Shown one piece after another: positions 13,094 through 20,749 of a stretch of 64,000 bases of DNA. Both the position numbers and the translations under genes were made by a program. Position 1 is the stretch's first letter. The number at the start of each line of letters is the position of its first letter. The DNA lies in contig OW121852.1 of assembly GCA_933228895.1 (NCBI GenBank), positions 125,421,544 through 125,485,543 on the forward strand, in the 5' to 3' direction. Under the pieces are notes generated by a model. It was not told where the DNA came from. It made no database searches and saw only the letters and a list, made by a program, of their open reading frames with translations. The DNA comes from Platycnemis pennipes. Taxonomy: Eukaryota > Arthropoda > Insecta > Odonata > Platycnemididae.

Positions 13094-16000
13094 AGAATGT
13101 CACTTGCGGCACGGTGTGGATTACTATAGCTTTATGCATTTTGAATGAGGAACTTTATTAAATTCCACACTTTTACAATTGTGGAATAGAACCAGGTCGT
13201 ATTTAACATGTTTGATGGAAAGAAATTGTACTTGATTTGTGTTAAGTTATGTTGGTAAGTAGCACTGACAGGAAAAAAGATTCCTAAATTCGGTAAATAT
13301 TCAGGTGTTTGTTTCAGCAATTATGGTTTTCCTTCGATGCGAGCAGGAATTAAAACATAAATCACACTCAATACGTTTCTCTGCACATAAATAGGAGACC
13401 TTCCCATAAGGTCCCTTGTAGGAGTAGGACGAGAGTACCACTAGCGCTCGACGGCCAGTCCTGGAAGTAAACGGACATTAAGGGGCCAAATATTTTCTAT
13501 TGACGGCATAGGAAGATGCAGGGGGCTGATGTAGACTAATTCTACAAGTTGCAAAGCTTGCAAATCAAAGGTTCATTCAAAAACACTTAAATAGCTGGCA
13601 ATGTTCATAAGGAATAAAATTATCAGCCAACTTCATCACTGAATCAAGTTCTAAGATGACAAATAGTTACATTAAACAGTAAAGATATCTCAACATATAT
13701 GAGAATAAAATTCATCAATCCAAAACGTTAATGAAGCAAAAATATTTATTAAAGGCTATTTATTCTATGAAGCCAAGTAAAAATAATTTGCGATTGGCAC
13801 ACACTAATAACTTCAGTAGTATTTTTAGTGAGCATGTCTTAGTTCACGTGAAACCTGACATCAAGCCCATTTAATCTACATTGCCAAGGCAAATGAGTAC
13901 TGCTCTATCAGGTGGCTAATGACACAAAAACTAGCACTCTGCTCATTATAGTGAGAAGGTCGTAAGGTAGACATCTTAGCTCCATGTAATTCAGATACAA
14001 GGCCACCGGAGCGAAAAAATGGACCCTTTTGTTTTTCAGATAAAATACTTGCAATACAACAAATATGAATCGTATAGTTCCAATTTATTTCAAATTCTTC
14101 TTGGATACCTTACCTGAAAGTGAAAAACCTGAATGCTATGGGTGAATAATCTTAGAACATGATGTAGGTCGAGGACATTAGTAGCATGGGGAAAGGATGA
14201 AGCATCAAAAACCAAAATGTCCAAAACTTCGTAAGTAGTAATAATTTTATACTAGAGTTTTATTTACATGATTAAAATTACCTCAGCCTATTCATCTAAA
14301 TAGTCAATGAGCAGTTGCCAGATGGGTATTGAATATAAGATCAACATACAGCCAAATTTGTGGTGGCTAAGGCTGAACTAAACACTTAAATGTATTGAGA
14401 ACAGAGTGTCTCTAAACAGCAATAAATCTACTTATTTGCTCTTCCATCCATATCAGAAGAAAATCTTGTCCTCTCCTCTTTTGAGATTAGGGGCCAAATC
14501 ACTCACAACCTCCTCTTCCTCTGAATTCTTGGGTGTTTATATTGATGAATCTATAATTTGGGAAGAACATATTGATTGCTGTGATGTTCTCGTGTTGCCT
14601 CTGGATGCTACTTACTGAGGAGGATCCTTCTGATCACCAACATTAATATACTGCCTTATGTGTGTATTATGCCTGATATTCAGCAACCTGAAGTAAAGTG
14701 TTATGGCTTGCGGATATGACAGTGGTACCTCAAGGCTATTTAGACTCCAAAAATGGGGAGTCAGGGTTTTAACAGGTAACAACATAACTCTACCCTGTAT
14801 TTATATTTATTATGCAATTATATATGTGAAAGAGCAGCACTCATCCTTAGGTTTGAACAGGAATAAAAATGTACACGCGTATGATACCAGGAGAAGTGAT
14901 GACCTTAGAATAGTGATACATAATCTTTCCTTGTATGCTAAAGGTCCTTCCTATGCAGGATGCAAGTTTTTTACCATTTACCTTCCGATATTAAAAGTGA
15001 TCATAGCCTCTCCAGGTTTAATGCAAAATAAAATAAGTATTTGCTTTCAAATTCCTTCTATTCTGTTAATGAGTTTTTAATCTTGTAATATAATGTACTG
15101 TGTATGTCAGATTTTGTTTATATTGTTATGACTTATCCTATACGTGCATATAATGTCCTGGGATTAATAAAATTTATTATTATAATTATTATTAAACACG
15201 ATTTACAAATGACGAATTAAAGAGATACACTCACGTTACTTGAAAATGATTTCCAGAGATAAATCTGCTTTATGATTGCCCCAAGAAACATGCAAGAACT
15301 AAAACAAGACAATTCACTGAAAGTTTTTTGCATTGGTTATACCTACAAGATTTTTTTTTGTTTTTGCATCCATTACATTGGTTGTACAGGAAAAAATTTC
15401 ATTAAAAAGCTAATGTAGCTGCGAAGAATAGGTTACTTTCTGAGAGCAATTTATCAAATGCACTTTTGTTTTATGTATATAACTAAAATATTTTGTAAGG
15501 TTCGCTTATATGATTTTCAGAAGCATAACTATGAGTGTTAACCAGAGGATAAGGAAAACCTTCTTCATTTGCAAATACCTATATCATTTTTTTCTAAGGA
15601 TGTACTAATTTTGTAGGAGAAGACACATTTAATTAAGAAATCAAGTTCCATATACATGAAACTGAAATAGTTCAAGACCAGGACTGTCATTTATTCAAAC
15701 TATAAAGAAAGCAATACAGACCCAACAAGCACCTAACTTAATTTTCACCAAAGAAATTCAATATTACCATGTGTTATTCGTTCTGATTAATGCTACCAAG
15801 TTGAATGCTGATAAAACCAATATAAAACACCATAAACTGTTTGTTAAAAATAGAATGTACGAAAATTGACATTAATTTCTTTAACCAATACGCCGAGAGA
15901 AATAAATAAATTAAACTTCACATTCTTATGTTTATCCCAAACTGAGCAGATATAAAACAAATTAAATAAAAGATTTTGTGAATGGTTCAGCATTGCTGCT

Positions 16001-17471
16001 GCCCATATCTACATCTACATAATACCCTGCAAGCCACCATAAAGGTGTGTGGCAAGGGGTGAATTCTCACCAAACATGCGCTACATATCATGCATAAAAA
16101 AGGATTAGTATTTATATACTGTTCTATACTTCACTACATATTTAAAAAAGATAAAAATAGCAAAGCAAACATGCAAAAACATGCTGTTAGTTGGGTTAGC
16201 TTCAAGTCCTTATACCAACATGCAGTTACCAATGTTATCCATTGCTACACTCATACTGGATATATTTACCATTATTCATATCCCTAATAGTACGAGGAAA
16301 AAAGGACATTTTGAGTCAGTCAGTTCGGCAATCAATTTCTCTAATTTTGTTATTATGTTTCAGTGTACCATAGTAAGTTGGGGTTTGCAAAATATTTTTA
16401 ACGTATGTACCTTACCAGAGAATATTTACGTAACTAAGAATCCAAAAGGAAAACTTTTAAAAGGCACTGAGTGGGTGAGAGGGTTAGCTGTACCTGATGA
16501 GTATTTCCATATTGGCGCACCTTCAGGACAGATGCAGCAGGCTGCTGAGGAGGTGCTGGGCCCTGGTTGAGAGACAGATGGCCCTGTGATGACGCAGCAT
16601 CTGGCGTTCCCTTCCCACCATACGAACTGACAGGGTGGTGAGCACCCGTGGGTAAGGTTGAGCCTGCCGCTGCAGAATAGTACGGTGAAGACACAGATGT
16701 GGATGGCTGACTTGTTGAGTACGTGGAGATGGTAGTAGCAGTTGGAGCATAAGTAGTTCTGACAGGCTGACTGCTCTCCCCATTGACTGAAGGTAACTTT
16801 GAAGACACTGCAGCTGAATACTGACCGACACTTCTGTAAGGCTCCGAGGCCCTCTGGTATGACGAGTATGAGCCACAGTCAGGTGGGGGGGCCCCAGTCG
16901 CTGGTTGCGTCCTTGTAGTCGAAGGTCTCTGCTTCGTGGACTGGTGCACTCTAGAGAACTGAGGCGCCTGGGGTGGGAGGTAATGATGGTGCGACACCAC
17001 TGACGAACCAGATGCACTCACGGTCGGCTGGGCTGTCGAGTATGCTGTGCCGTTGTACGGGTACACGGACGAGGATGACGCGTAGCCACTTGTCCTAGAC
17101 GTGGGGTACGGACCGTTCGAGGTGTACGGGAGGGAGGAGGAGCGAGAGGTGGCAGCGGGGTCAGAGGATGAGGGGTAGAGCGGAGCCTCGCAGCTGCTGA
17201 AGGTCCTCCGGCTGGACTCTGGATAGGCCGAGGAGGATGATGGAGCCGAAGTGGGAGGCAGACGGAACGAGTCCTTGGAGCTCCAGTATTGCTGCTGCGA
17301 CCGAGAGGAGGAGGACTGAGGGGGCGGAGGGGCGGCCGGGGGCGGAGGGTGCTGTTCCGGGGGGCCGCTGCCCCCGCCCCCGATGGCGTCGTAGCGGGCG
17401 GTGGCCGAGGGAAGGCCCTGGAAGTATTGGCGCGCCCCCTCCAGGACATTGTTGAAGGAGACGTCCATCGC
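1..17471 (-). CDS. Five-exon gene (3' end missing) for a long low-complexity, probably nuclear protein with a CtBP-type PLDLS motif
   Basis: Exons in transcript order: 17471-16494, 9344-7026, 6561-5814, 3513-3317, 461-1 (continues beyond the window). Each boundary has a GT donor and AG acceptor and the phases agree (0,0,1,0), so the frame stays open for about 1566 codons from ATG 17468. The product has a Gly/Pro-rich start with polyproline at 41-50, long Ser/Tyr/Pro/Gln/His-rich regions, PLDLSVK at about 424-430, a Gln/His tract at about 703-720, an Ala/Leu-rich helix-like segment at 1079-1098, an acidic segment around 1340-1365 and an RG-rich stretch at 1452-1475, then Lys/Glu-rich sequence. 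PxDLS is the known docking motif for the CtBP corepressor, so a role in transcription or chromatin is inferred. No DNA-binding, BAH, ARID or zinc-finger domain is seen; a defining domain may lie to the left. I do not recognise the family. Confidence 0.88.
1262..1660 (+). mobile_element. RTE-type LINE fragment (C-terminal part of reverse transcriptase ORF)
   Basis: The reading frame at 1276-1551 gives CYLGSSVTGDG, KQFIRTYRYNWSKLL and SGSEAWTITAADKSRLEVFEIW, which match the conserved YLGS and GSEAWT blocks of the 309-codon copy at 47.1 kb. It continues out of frame to about 1655 (KRSLLKTLTRRWDEL) and then stops being recognisable. It is truncated at both ends and pseudogenised. Confidence 0.75.
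1830..2350 (+). mobile_element. RTE-type LINE 3' fragment, divergent subfamily
   Basis: Pieces such as LYGSETWT, IKWTDKVRNEEVYRRADKER, WIGHTLKHNELVRNKLEGK and GRPRDKYL align with the same region of the other RTE copies, but wording and spacing differ, so this is a second subfamily. It ends with AAACCAATCCTAGGATTG and a GATGAT-rich tail. Frameshifts and stops are present. Confidence 0.7.
2390..2650 (+). mobile_element. RTE-type LINE 3' end fragment
   Basis: The sequence for ...IGHILRHDGLMKT... (2430-2466) runs on to AAACCAATCTGAGGACTGTTG and a (GATGAT)n tail near 2635-2647. Only the last 250 bases of the element are present, with an in-frame stop. Confidence 0.75.
3317..3513 (-). CDS. Coding exon (residues 1348-1413)
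   Basis: The acceptor is ATATTGCAG before 3513 and the donor is GAG then GTGAGA at 3316. The length of 197 nt brings the frame from phase 1 back to phase 0. The split codon makes Asp, giving SDSEEGEMPVLERQTIGEL, a compact acidic and hydrophobic module that looks more constrained than the surrounding Ser/Pro-rich sequence. The rest is Ser/Thr/Pro then Glu/Lys/Gly-rich. Confidence 0.88.
3775..3890 (+). mobile_element. Very short RTE-type LINE 3' end
   Basis: About 105 bases matching the extreme 3' end of the copy that ends at 4777 (shared AATTAAAAGGTTGGCTGATA and the AGGATTGTTGACCAATGATG tail). The tail motif ATGATGGATGAAAG is repeated twice, as expected for the short tandem tails of RTE elements. 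Confidence 0.7.
3970..4777 (+). mobile_element. RTE-type LINE, 5'-truncated reverse transcriptase pseudogene
   Basis: It begins within the reverse transcriptase catalytic region (MLRFADDIALIAETE, frame-shifted soon after) and includes the longest open piece at 4358-4726: LYGSEAWTMTAEEKKRVEAFEMWCYRRMM..., GEKRSLLTTLKRRRDNLI, GKGRPRMRYMEHVVKDVKE. Small deletions near 4135 and 4225 break the frame. It ends with CAAATCCTAGGATTGTTGAC and a GATGGATG tail. In other RTE elements this C-terminal region follows an endonuclease and the RT; both are lost here. Confidence 0.82.
5814..6561 (-). CDS. Coding exon (residues 1099-1347)
   Basis: The acceptor is CAACTTCAG before 6561; the donor after 5814 is GTGAGT. 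The length is 748 nt, so the exon ends in phase 1. It encodes Pro/Ser/Thr-rich sequence, then an RRRLFVDGDEE segment, then PPRRWRKGR followed by SSSETSVFDFRGS. The C-terminal end joins the next exon into an acidic stretch (DSEEGEMPVLERQ). The exon is much GC-richer than both flanking introns. Confidence 0.9.
6562..7025 (-). other. Intron 2 (464 bp)
   Basis: Short AT-rich intron between the donor GTGGGT at 7025 and acceptor CTTCAG at 6562. I see no repeat or regulatory motif in it. Confidence 0.88.
7026..9344 (-). CDS. Large coding exon (residues 326-1098) with PLDLS motif and Gln/His tracts
   Basis: The acceptor is TTATTACAG directly before 9344 and the donor is CAG then GTGGGT at 7025. The length is 2319 nt, exactly 773 codons, phase 0 at both ends. 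PLDLSVK (9050-9030) sits after basic residues RVRRES. Ser, Pro, Gln, His and Ala dominate, with a Gln/His tract encoded at about 8155-8210. The last 20 residues (LDGLAAFLAARI..., about 7085-7026) form a sharply different Ala/Leu/Arg segment that could be an amphipathic helix and a conserved interaction site. The antisense open frames over this exon are shadows of its biased composition. Confidence 0.93.
9991..10388 (+). repeat. Left arm of 398-bp inverted repeat
   Basis: Reverse complement of 13090-13487, base for base as far as I checked by eye. It encodes no plausible protein; the 62-residue open frame inside appears identically in the other arm. Confidence 0.9.
11235..12290 (+). mobile_element. 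CR1/jockey-type LINE 3' fragment (reverse transcriptase C-terminus and tail)
   Basis: Broken frames give DDAVVYREIL (after the palm DD motif), ESIKYLGIRLTHDLSWGKHIREI, NRKLGFVKRVLGKC and LVKRHLEYAANVW, the typical C-terminal blocks of jockey/CR1-superfamily reverse transcriptases. An open piece at 11807-12055 (LSDRRLKFRHNVLNKFQ...) follows. The 3' tail has TGCCATACACCTTTATGTTGG and CTTGCAGGGTATTATGTAG; the same tail marks other copies in this window. Confidence 0.8.
12418..12490. repeat. (TA)n microsatellite, two blocks
   Basis: Alternating TA at about 12415-12444 and 12468-12490, separated by AATACTAATCCTTTTTTTAT, a piece also present in the LINE tail at 12177-12195. This suggests slippage or template switching around that sequence. 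Confidence 0.9.
12523..12657. repeat. Short foldback between (TA)n tracts
   Basis: Outer arms of 19 bp (12523-12541 and 12639-12657, ATAAATGCTAGCAACAAGG and its complement) enclose a second offset pair CAGTGGACAC/GTGTCCACTG. It is flanked by (TA)n on both sides. It may be a small MITE; too little is present to classify it. Confidence 0.65.
12682..13017. repeat. Perfect palindrome, 165-bp arms and 6-base loop, with tRNA-like B box
   Basis: Arms 12682-12846 and 12853-13017 are exact reverse complements by eye, with TGCAGT between. Each arm carries GGTTCGATTCC, a match to the tRNA T-arm / Pol III B box, followed by CGGTCAAGGCGAAATTTTTT. The mirrored open frames on both strands here are artefacts of the palindrome. 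It is related to the SINE-derived foldback at 41.9 kb. Flanked by (TA)n at 12656-12683 and 13056-13091. Confidence 0.9.
13090..13487 (-). repeat. Right arm of 398-bp inverted repeat
   Basis: Pairs with 9991-10388. It starts directly at the end of a (TA)n tract and ends at AGGGGCC, after which similarity to the left arm's outer flank becomes patchy. Confidence 0.9.
14380..15193 (+). mobile_element. Jockey-type LINE 3' remnant
   Basis: The piece 14406-14618 contains FLGVYIDESIIWEEHID (the YLGV...W..HI block), and 14703-15080 contains RLFRLQKWGVRVLTG, HAYDTRRSDDLRI and YAKGPSYAGCKFF, common C-terminal blocks in insect jockey-like reverse transcriptases. It ends with GTCCTGGGATTAATAAAATT and a TTATTATTAT-type tail. 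Degenerate, with stops between pieces. Confidence 0.68.
16003..16410 (-). mobile_element. CR1/jockey-type LINE 3' end, minus strand
   Basis: The reverse complement matches the 3' end of the LINE at 11.2-12.3 kb, including coding remnant and tail (CTTGCAGGGTATTATGTAG; ACACCTTTATGGTGGCTTGC). Its 5' end stops about 80 bases from the exon 1 donor at 16493, so the element is in intron 1 in sense with the gene. Confidence 0.82.
16494..17471 (-). CDS. First coding exon (residues 1-325)
   Basis: The upstream side is a strong 3' splice site: a pyrimidine-rich tract ending in CCCCAG at 17472-17477, followed by GCG and ATG at 17468-17466. The open frame runs on upstream to another ATG at 17552, but that stretch crosses the splice site and is probably intron. 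The exon starts MDVSFNNVLEGARQYFQ, then poly-Gly, polyproline and Ser/Tyr/Pro-rich sequence with repeated YSS and SSS. It ends at CAG with donor GTACAG at 16493 (phase 0). A second in-phase donor (AAG then GTGCGC), nine codons earlier, would be an alternative. It is clearly GC-richer than the flanking introns. Confidence 0.85.
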
Positions 17472-18808
17472 CTGGGGAGGAGAACAAGAAAACATGTCAC
17501 TCTTCGGAAAGTTGGTCACATTTGGCTCGGATTCATTGGAATGGTGTGTCAATTACCGATAGAACTTTCGAGAGAAATTGGCCCATCTCTAAGGTTTGCG
17601 GAGGGATCAAATTCACGAGGACCTAAAGACATTCACTCATCGCTCAGAGCTAATACATATGTTACTAATTTGCACGGTAAACGTCACCAATTAACAACTT
17701 TACCACCGTTAATACGACATTCAAGCATGGAAAATGGCAAACGTGATACATTATAGCGATTAACGTGACTATGATTTTATGCGTAGCACAGGTAAGCAGC
17801 ACTAAGCTTGACACAACTGCAAGGCTACATATTATCACAACACTGATGAACAGTATTTGCTGAGGTCTTTACACCAGCAGACCTAGATAATTTCGTTTCA
17901 CGAAGCGGCGAGACTAACATTTTACAGGTGCGTCACATACTTTATAAATGTAGTTTTAAAATAAACACAAAATGAGTAACTCCAATACCATGGGCACATT
18001 CAGAAGTAAATGGAATCAATATTTAAAATAAACATCACGAACCTGTTGTAGATCATCATACACCTCAGAAAAGAGAATATACAAGCAGAAATCATCATTG
18101 GGATAATCGAACTGCAACATGTTTTCAACGAAAGCAATCACTAAATACCATGCATAACATATCTAACTTCACCAATGAAATGTTTCAATAATACACAATG
18201 CCTTGGAGTTACTGTTGTGACGCTCAATTAAAAACAAAGCAATTGTAGGTAGAGACGGAAGTCAAAAGATAACAACATAAAAATATCGGAGGTGACGTTG
18301 GCGTTATAAAAATAAACAGGAAAGGAATTACTGTCAAGGCAAATTAGTTTAGAGGCACTTTTAAGACCACTATTCCAGCTGGTGACCGACTCACGGCATG
18401 ACAAGGAATACAGTGAACTTCTTATGTGGTGTCATGTGATATTGGACAGCGGTGACTGGGAGCAACATTGTAAAGTCATGGCGAGACATTGTATACTTTG
18501 ATACTCGTCTTAGCAGCGATGGGTGAATGAAAAGCGGTTGAAACAGTTTACGCACTCACAAAGTGTGCATATGAAAAATTAAAATATATACTATTTCACG
18601 TGCCCAATAAAAACTTTCCTCGAGCCATCCCGAGTCACCATCGGAAAAAAAGTTGGCCCCTTATCAATGTAATCACTCGCTAACTAAGTAATTGGAAACT
18701 GAAGCGACATAAGCGACAGTGGCCCCTCAATCATCGCGGAGATACGTCCGTCGGTCGCTGGAATCATTTTTTGTCATCCGCTACGAGAGGATGTTGATCC
18801 AACGAGCA
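17472..18808. other. Upstream intron sequence, no feature seen
   Basis: It contains the polypyrimidine tract of the first coding exon (17472-17490). The rest is AT-rich and I see neither repeats nor coding potential. Confidence 0.5.
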
Positions 18809-18816
18809 TTTACACC

Positions 18817-19072
18817 CAGCGGCGTCGGAAGTGAGGGTCAGAATTTGCCCCGGGACCTTTAGAAATGAATCTTCATTAATAAAAATTAAATTTCACTTGT
18901 TTCCAGCTTGCCTTTTCCCTTCTGACGCATATTCTACCACCTTCATATGCACTTTTAGCGGAATTCTAGTCTCTACCTCCTCCTATCCGCAAAAAAATGC
19001 GGGACCTTTTCATAGGAGCCGGGCCCTTTTCAAGGTTGGCCCCTCCCCGTGAAAATAGTTCCGACGCCCCTG
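18817..19072. mobile_element. hAT-type MITE, 256 bp, with exact 8-bp target duplication
   Basis: Starts CAGCGGCGTCGGAA and ends TTCCGACGCCCCTG. It is flanked on both sides by TTTACACC (18809-18816 and 19073-19080). The CAG..CTG termini and exact 8-bp duplication identify a hAT-derived non-autonomous element. No coding capacity. Confidence 0.9.
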
Positions 19073-19264
19073 TTTACACCCCCCCTACTGCTCTTATGAA
19101 GTGACCGACTAGGCTGATGTCCAAATTCGTGCCCTAAGCGAAACTCGAAGCCTTGAACCTCTGGACAGTGCGCAGAACTGCACACCGACCGATCCACCAA
19201 AACGGGCGATTTCAGGGATTCAAATCAATTCGTGGCCCAAAAAAAAATCTTTTCAAGCTGACTA

Positions 19265-19450
19265 CAGACACTTCACGCTCGGGAAATGATGCGACTGACC
19301 CAAACGCAAAACCGGTCGTCCTGCTGGCCGCGAGACCGCAGTTCGAATCCTGTATGAGGCAAGAATGGTTTGCGGCTCTTTTGGCTCGGTCCTCGGGGAA
19401 GTCAATAACTACCGCAAATTGGTTTTTCAGAATATCTAGCGGTACAATAA
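19265..19450 (+). mobile_element. tRNA-related SINE fragment (tentative)
   Basis: The segment GCAGTTCGAATCCTG (about 19337-19351) fits the Pol III B box GTTCRANTCC, preceded within a tRNA-like distance by CTGGCCGCGAGACC. There is no convincing A box and no cloverleaf, so it is not a functional tRNA gene. Confidence 0.4.
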
Positions 19451-19668
19451 CATAATGAAGCCGAAAATGCATGAGCAATTATGCAACAACGGCCGGCCAC
19501 ATGGCCTGGACACGCAAGGTCCCAAATAAATTTAAAAAAACCTTACACACATACGATCGTGATCTCATTCGATAAATAAAACTCGATATTTATTCGGAGG
19601 CATTCCATCGCCAACGTATTTATCGTAGAAACTAACAAATACCATAAAAATCACAAAAATAATACACG

Positions 19669-19704
19669 ACCCGGGTTTCAACGATTGATCGTTATCTTCA
19701 GGTA
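19669..19704 (-). ncRNA. Hammerhead-like ribozyme motif (Penelope-like element type), probably degenerate
   Basis: Read on the minus strand: CTGAAGA (19701-19695), one extra T, a 5-bp stem AACGA/TCGTT with loop TCAA, then GAAAC, then CCGGGTC. These are the two conserved hammerhead core boxes (CUGANGA and GAAA) around helix II, with a GUC cleavage triplet after a very short helix III, as reported for Penelope-like retroelements. The extra base before helix II departs from the canonical core, so catalysis is uncertain. No Penelope reverse transcriptase or GIY-YIG ORF is visible nearby. Confidence 0.45.
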
Positions 19705-19899
19705 AAAAGGTGCTGTTTTTCTCTCTTTTTATACCTCAACAGCCAGGGGGAGGGGGCTGGAAGTAGGGTAACGAGGCGACTGCGTTCAGGGTGGGGCAGG
19801 ATCACGGACTTAGAATAATCAGGCAGGGCAGGATGCAGGGAACAATTATTCGTCAATCACTGCGGCTCCAGGGTCATTTATACTTTTTTTTAAATTTCC

Positions 19900-20405
19900 A
19901 ACTGAAAAATTAAAATAAACAACCGATTCCATAAGTTGTCGCCGGGCTACAAATTGCAAACGTAACCGCTCTAGGTTGTGGAGTGATCAGTGACGTCATT
20001 AGCCGTGAACCTAAATCAACCGAATAAAATACAAAAATACCGTTTTTTGGACTTAATTTTTCTCGAACGTTTCACCTTTTAGGTATTTTTCCCTAATTCT
20101 ACATTGGTATACAAAACATTTCCATTCCATTCAAAGGTATGCTGTTGATATCAGAACTCTGGTCTATTGATTTTGTTAATTTATGTTGTCACTTCATTGT
20201 TTTTACCACATAATTTGTATGCACATGATTCAAATTAATATCTTTTTATAATATCATTAGAAATTTCTAATTCTAGGTAGTTTAATATTGGTTTGATTAA
20301 TGTTAGGGAAAACTTTGATCCCTTTAAGCATTGATATTGCCACAGTGCCTCTTTCAGCACACTATTTTTAAGGTAACCCACATATCCAGGATTTTTTTAC
20401 TTAGA
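19900..20405. other. No feature seen
   Basis: AT-rich sequence with no ORF or repeat relation that I can detect. Confidence 0.5.
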
Positions 20406-20408
20406 TAT

Positions 20409-20745
20409 CGTGCAGCAGAACAATGATGAAGATTGAATAGATCGACCGAGTGAGTAACGAGGAAGTCCTAAGAAGGGTGGGAGAAAAGAGAAGTCTTTTC
20501 AAAAACCTTTGAAGAAGATAAGAAAAACTTAATCGGCCATATGATGGCCGATGAAGACAATCGTCAAAGGACTAGTTCGAAGGGAAGAACGGCAGAGGAA
20601 GACCTCGTATGAGATACGTAGAACAAGTAATGAAGGATGAGAAGGAGAAGAAATAGGTGAATATGAGGAGATTATCTGATAGGAGAATCGAGTAGAGGGC
20701 TGCGTCAAACCAATTCCAATAAGGATTGCTGACTGAAGTAGTCGA
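20409..20745 (+). mobile_element. RTE-type LINE 3' fragment
   Basis: Homologous to the last third of the 47.1-kb copy: IDRVSNEEVLRRVGEKRS, GRPRMRYVEQVMKDE, RRLSDRRIE. It has stops and a deletion around 20540 (the GHILRHDGLM segment is shortened). It ends in the ACCAATTCCAATAAGGATTG tail. Confidence 0.78.
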
Positions 20746-20749
20746 AATT

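Larger units (their letters stand above)
9962..13528. mobile_element. hAT-like foldback element, 3.57 kb, with 398-bp perfect inverted repeats
   Basis: The ends read CAGCCCCCTGCA...TGCAGGGGGCTG, and the flanks are ATATAGAC (9954-9961) and ATGTAGAC (13529-13536), an 8-bp target duplication with one mismatch. The CAG...CTG ends and 8-bp duplication are hallmarks of the hAT superfamily. Beyond about 29-40 divergent terminal bases the two ends carry inverted repeats (9991-10388 and 13090-13487) that look identical. No transposase ORF is visible. The interior holds a CR1/jockey LINE end, (TA)n tracts and two palindromes, so it is non-autonomous or has been filled by later insertions. Confidence 0.75.
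9345..16493 (-). other. Intron 1, 7.1 kb, mostly transposon-derived
   Basis: Runs from the donor GTACAG at 16493 to the acceptor at 9345. A C/T-rich stretch at 9470-9760 has no identified function. Stretches 13530-14380 and 15195-16000 are AT-rich and show nothing recognisable. The foldback element and LINE pieces inside are listed separately. Confidence 0.85.

Noticed and set aside
12583..13129. Four overlapping open frames of 79-114 codons on both strands
   Set aside because: They are the same sequence read through a perfect palindrome and (TA)n tracts; the tRNA-like B box explains the repeated words.
9954..13536. LTR retrotransposon (long identical ends)
   Set aside because: The ends are inverted, not direct, and the 8-bp duplication with CAG/CTG termini fits a hAT-like element.
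17472..17552. Upstream extension of exon 1 to an ATG at 17552
   Set aside because: A strong polypyrimidine-CAG acceptor at 17472 makes this stretch intron more likely than coding.
17237..17756. 72- and 155-codon + strand ORFs over exon 1
   Set aside because: Arg/Gly-rich low complexity produced by the opposite strand of a GC-rich exon; it also crosses the splice acceptor.
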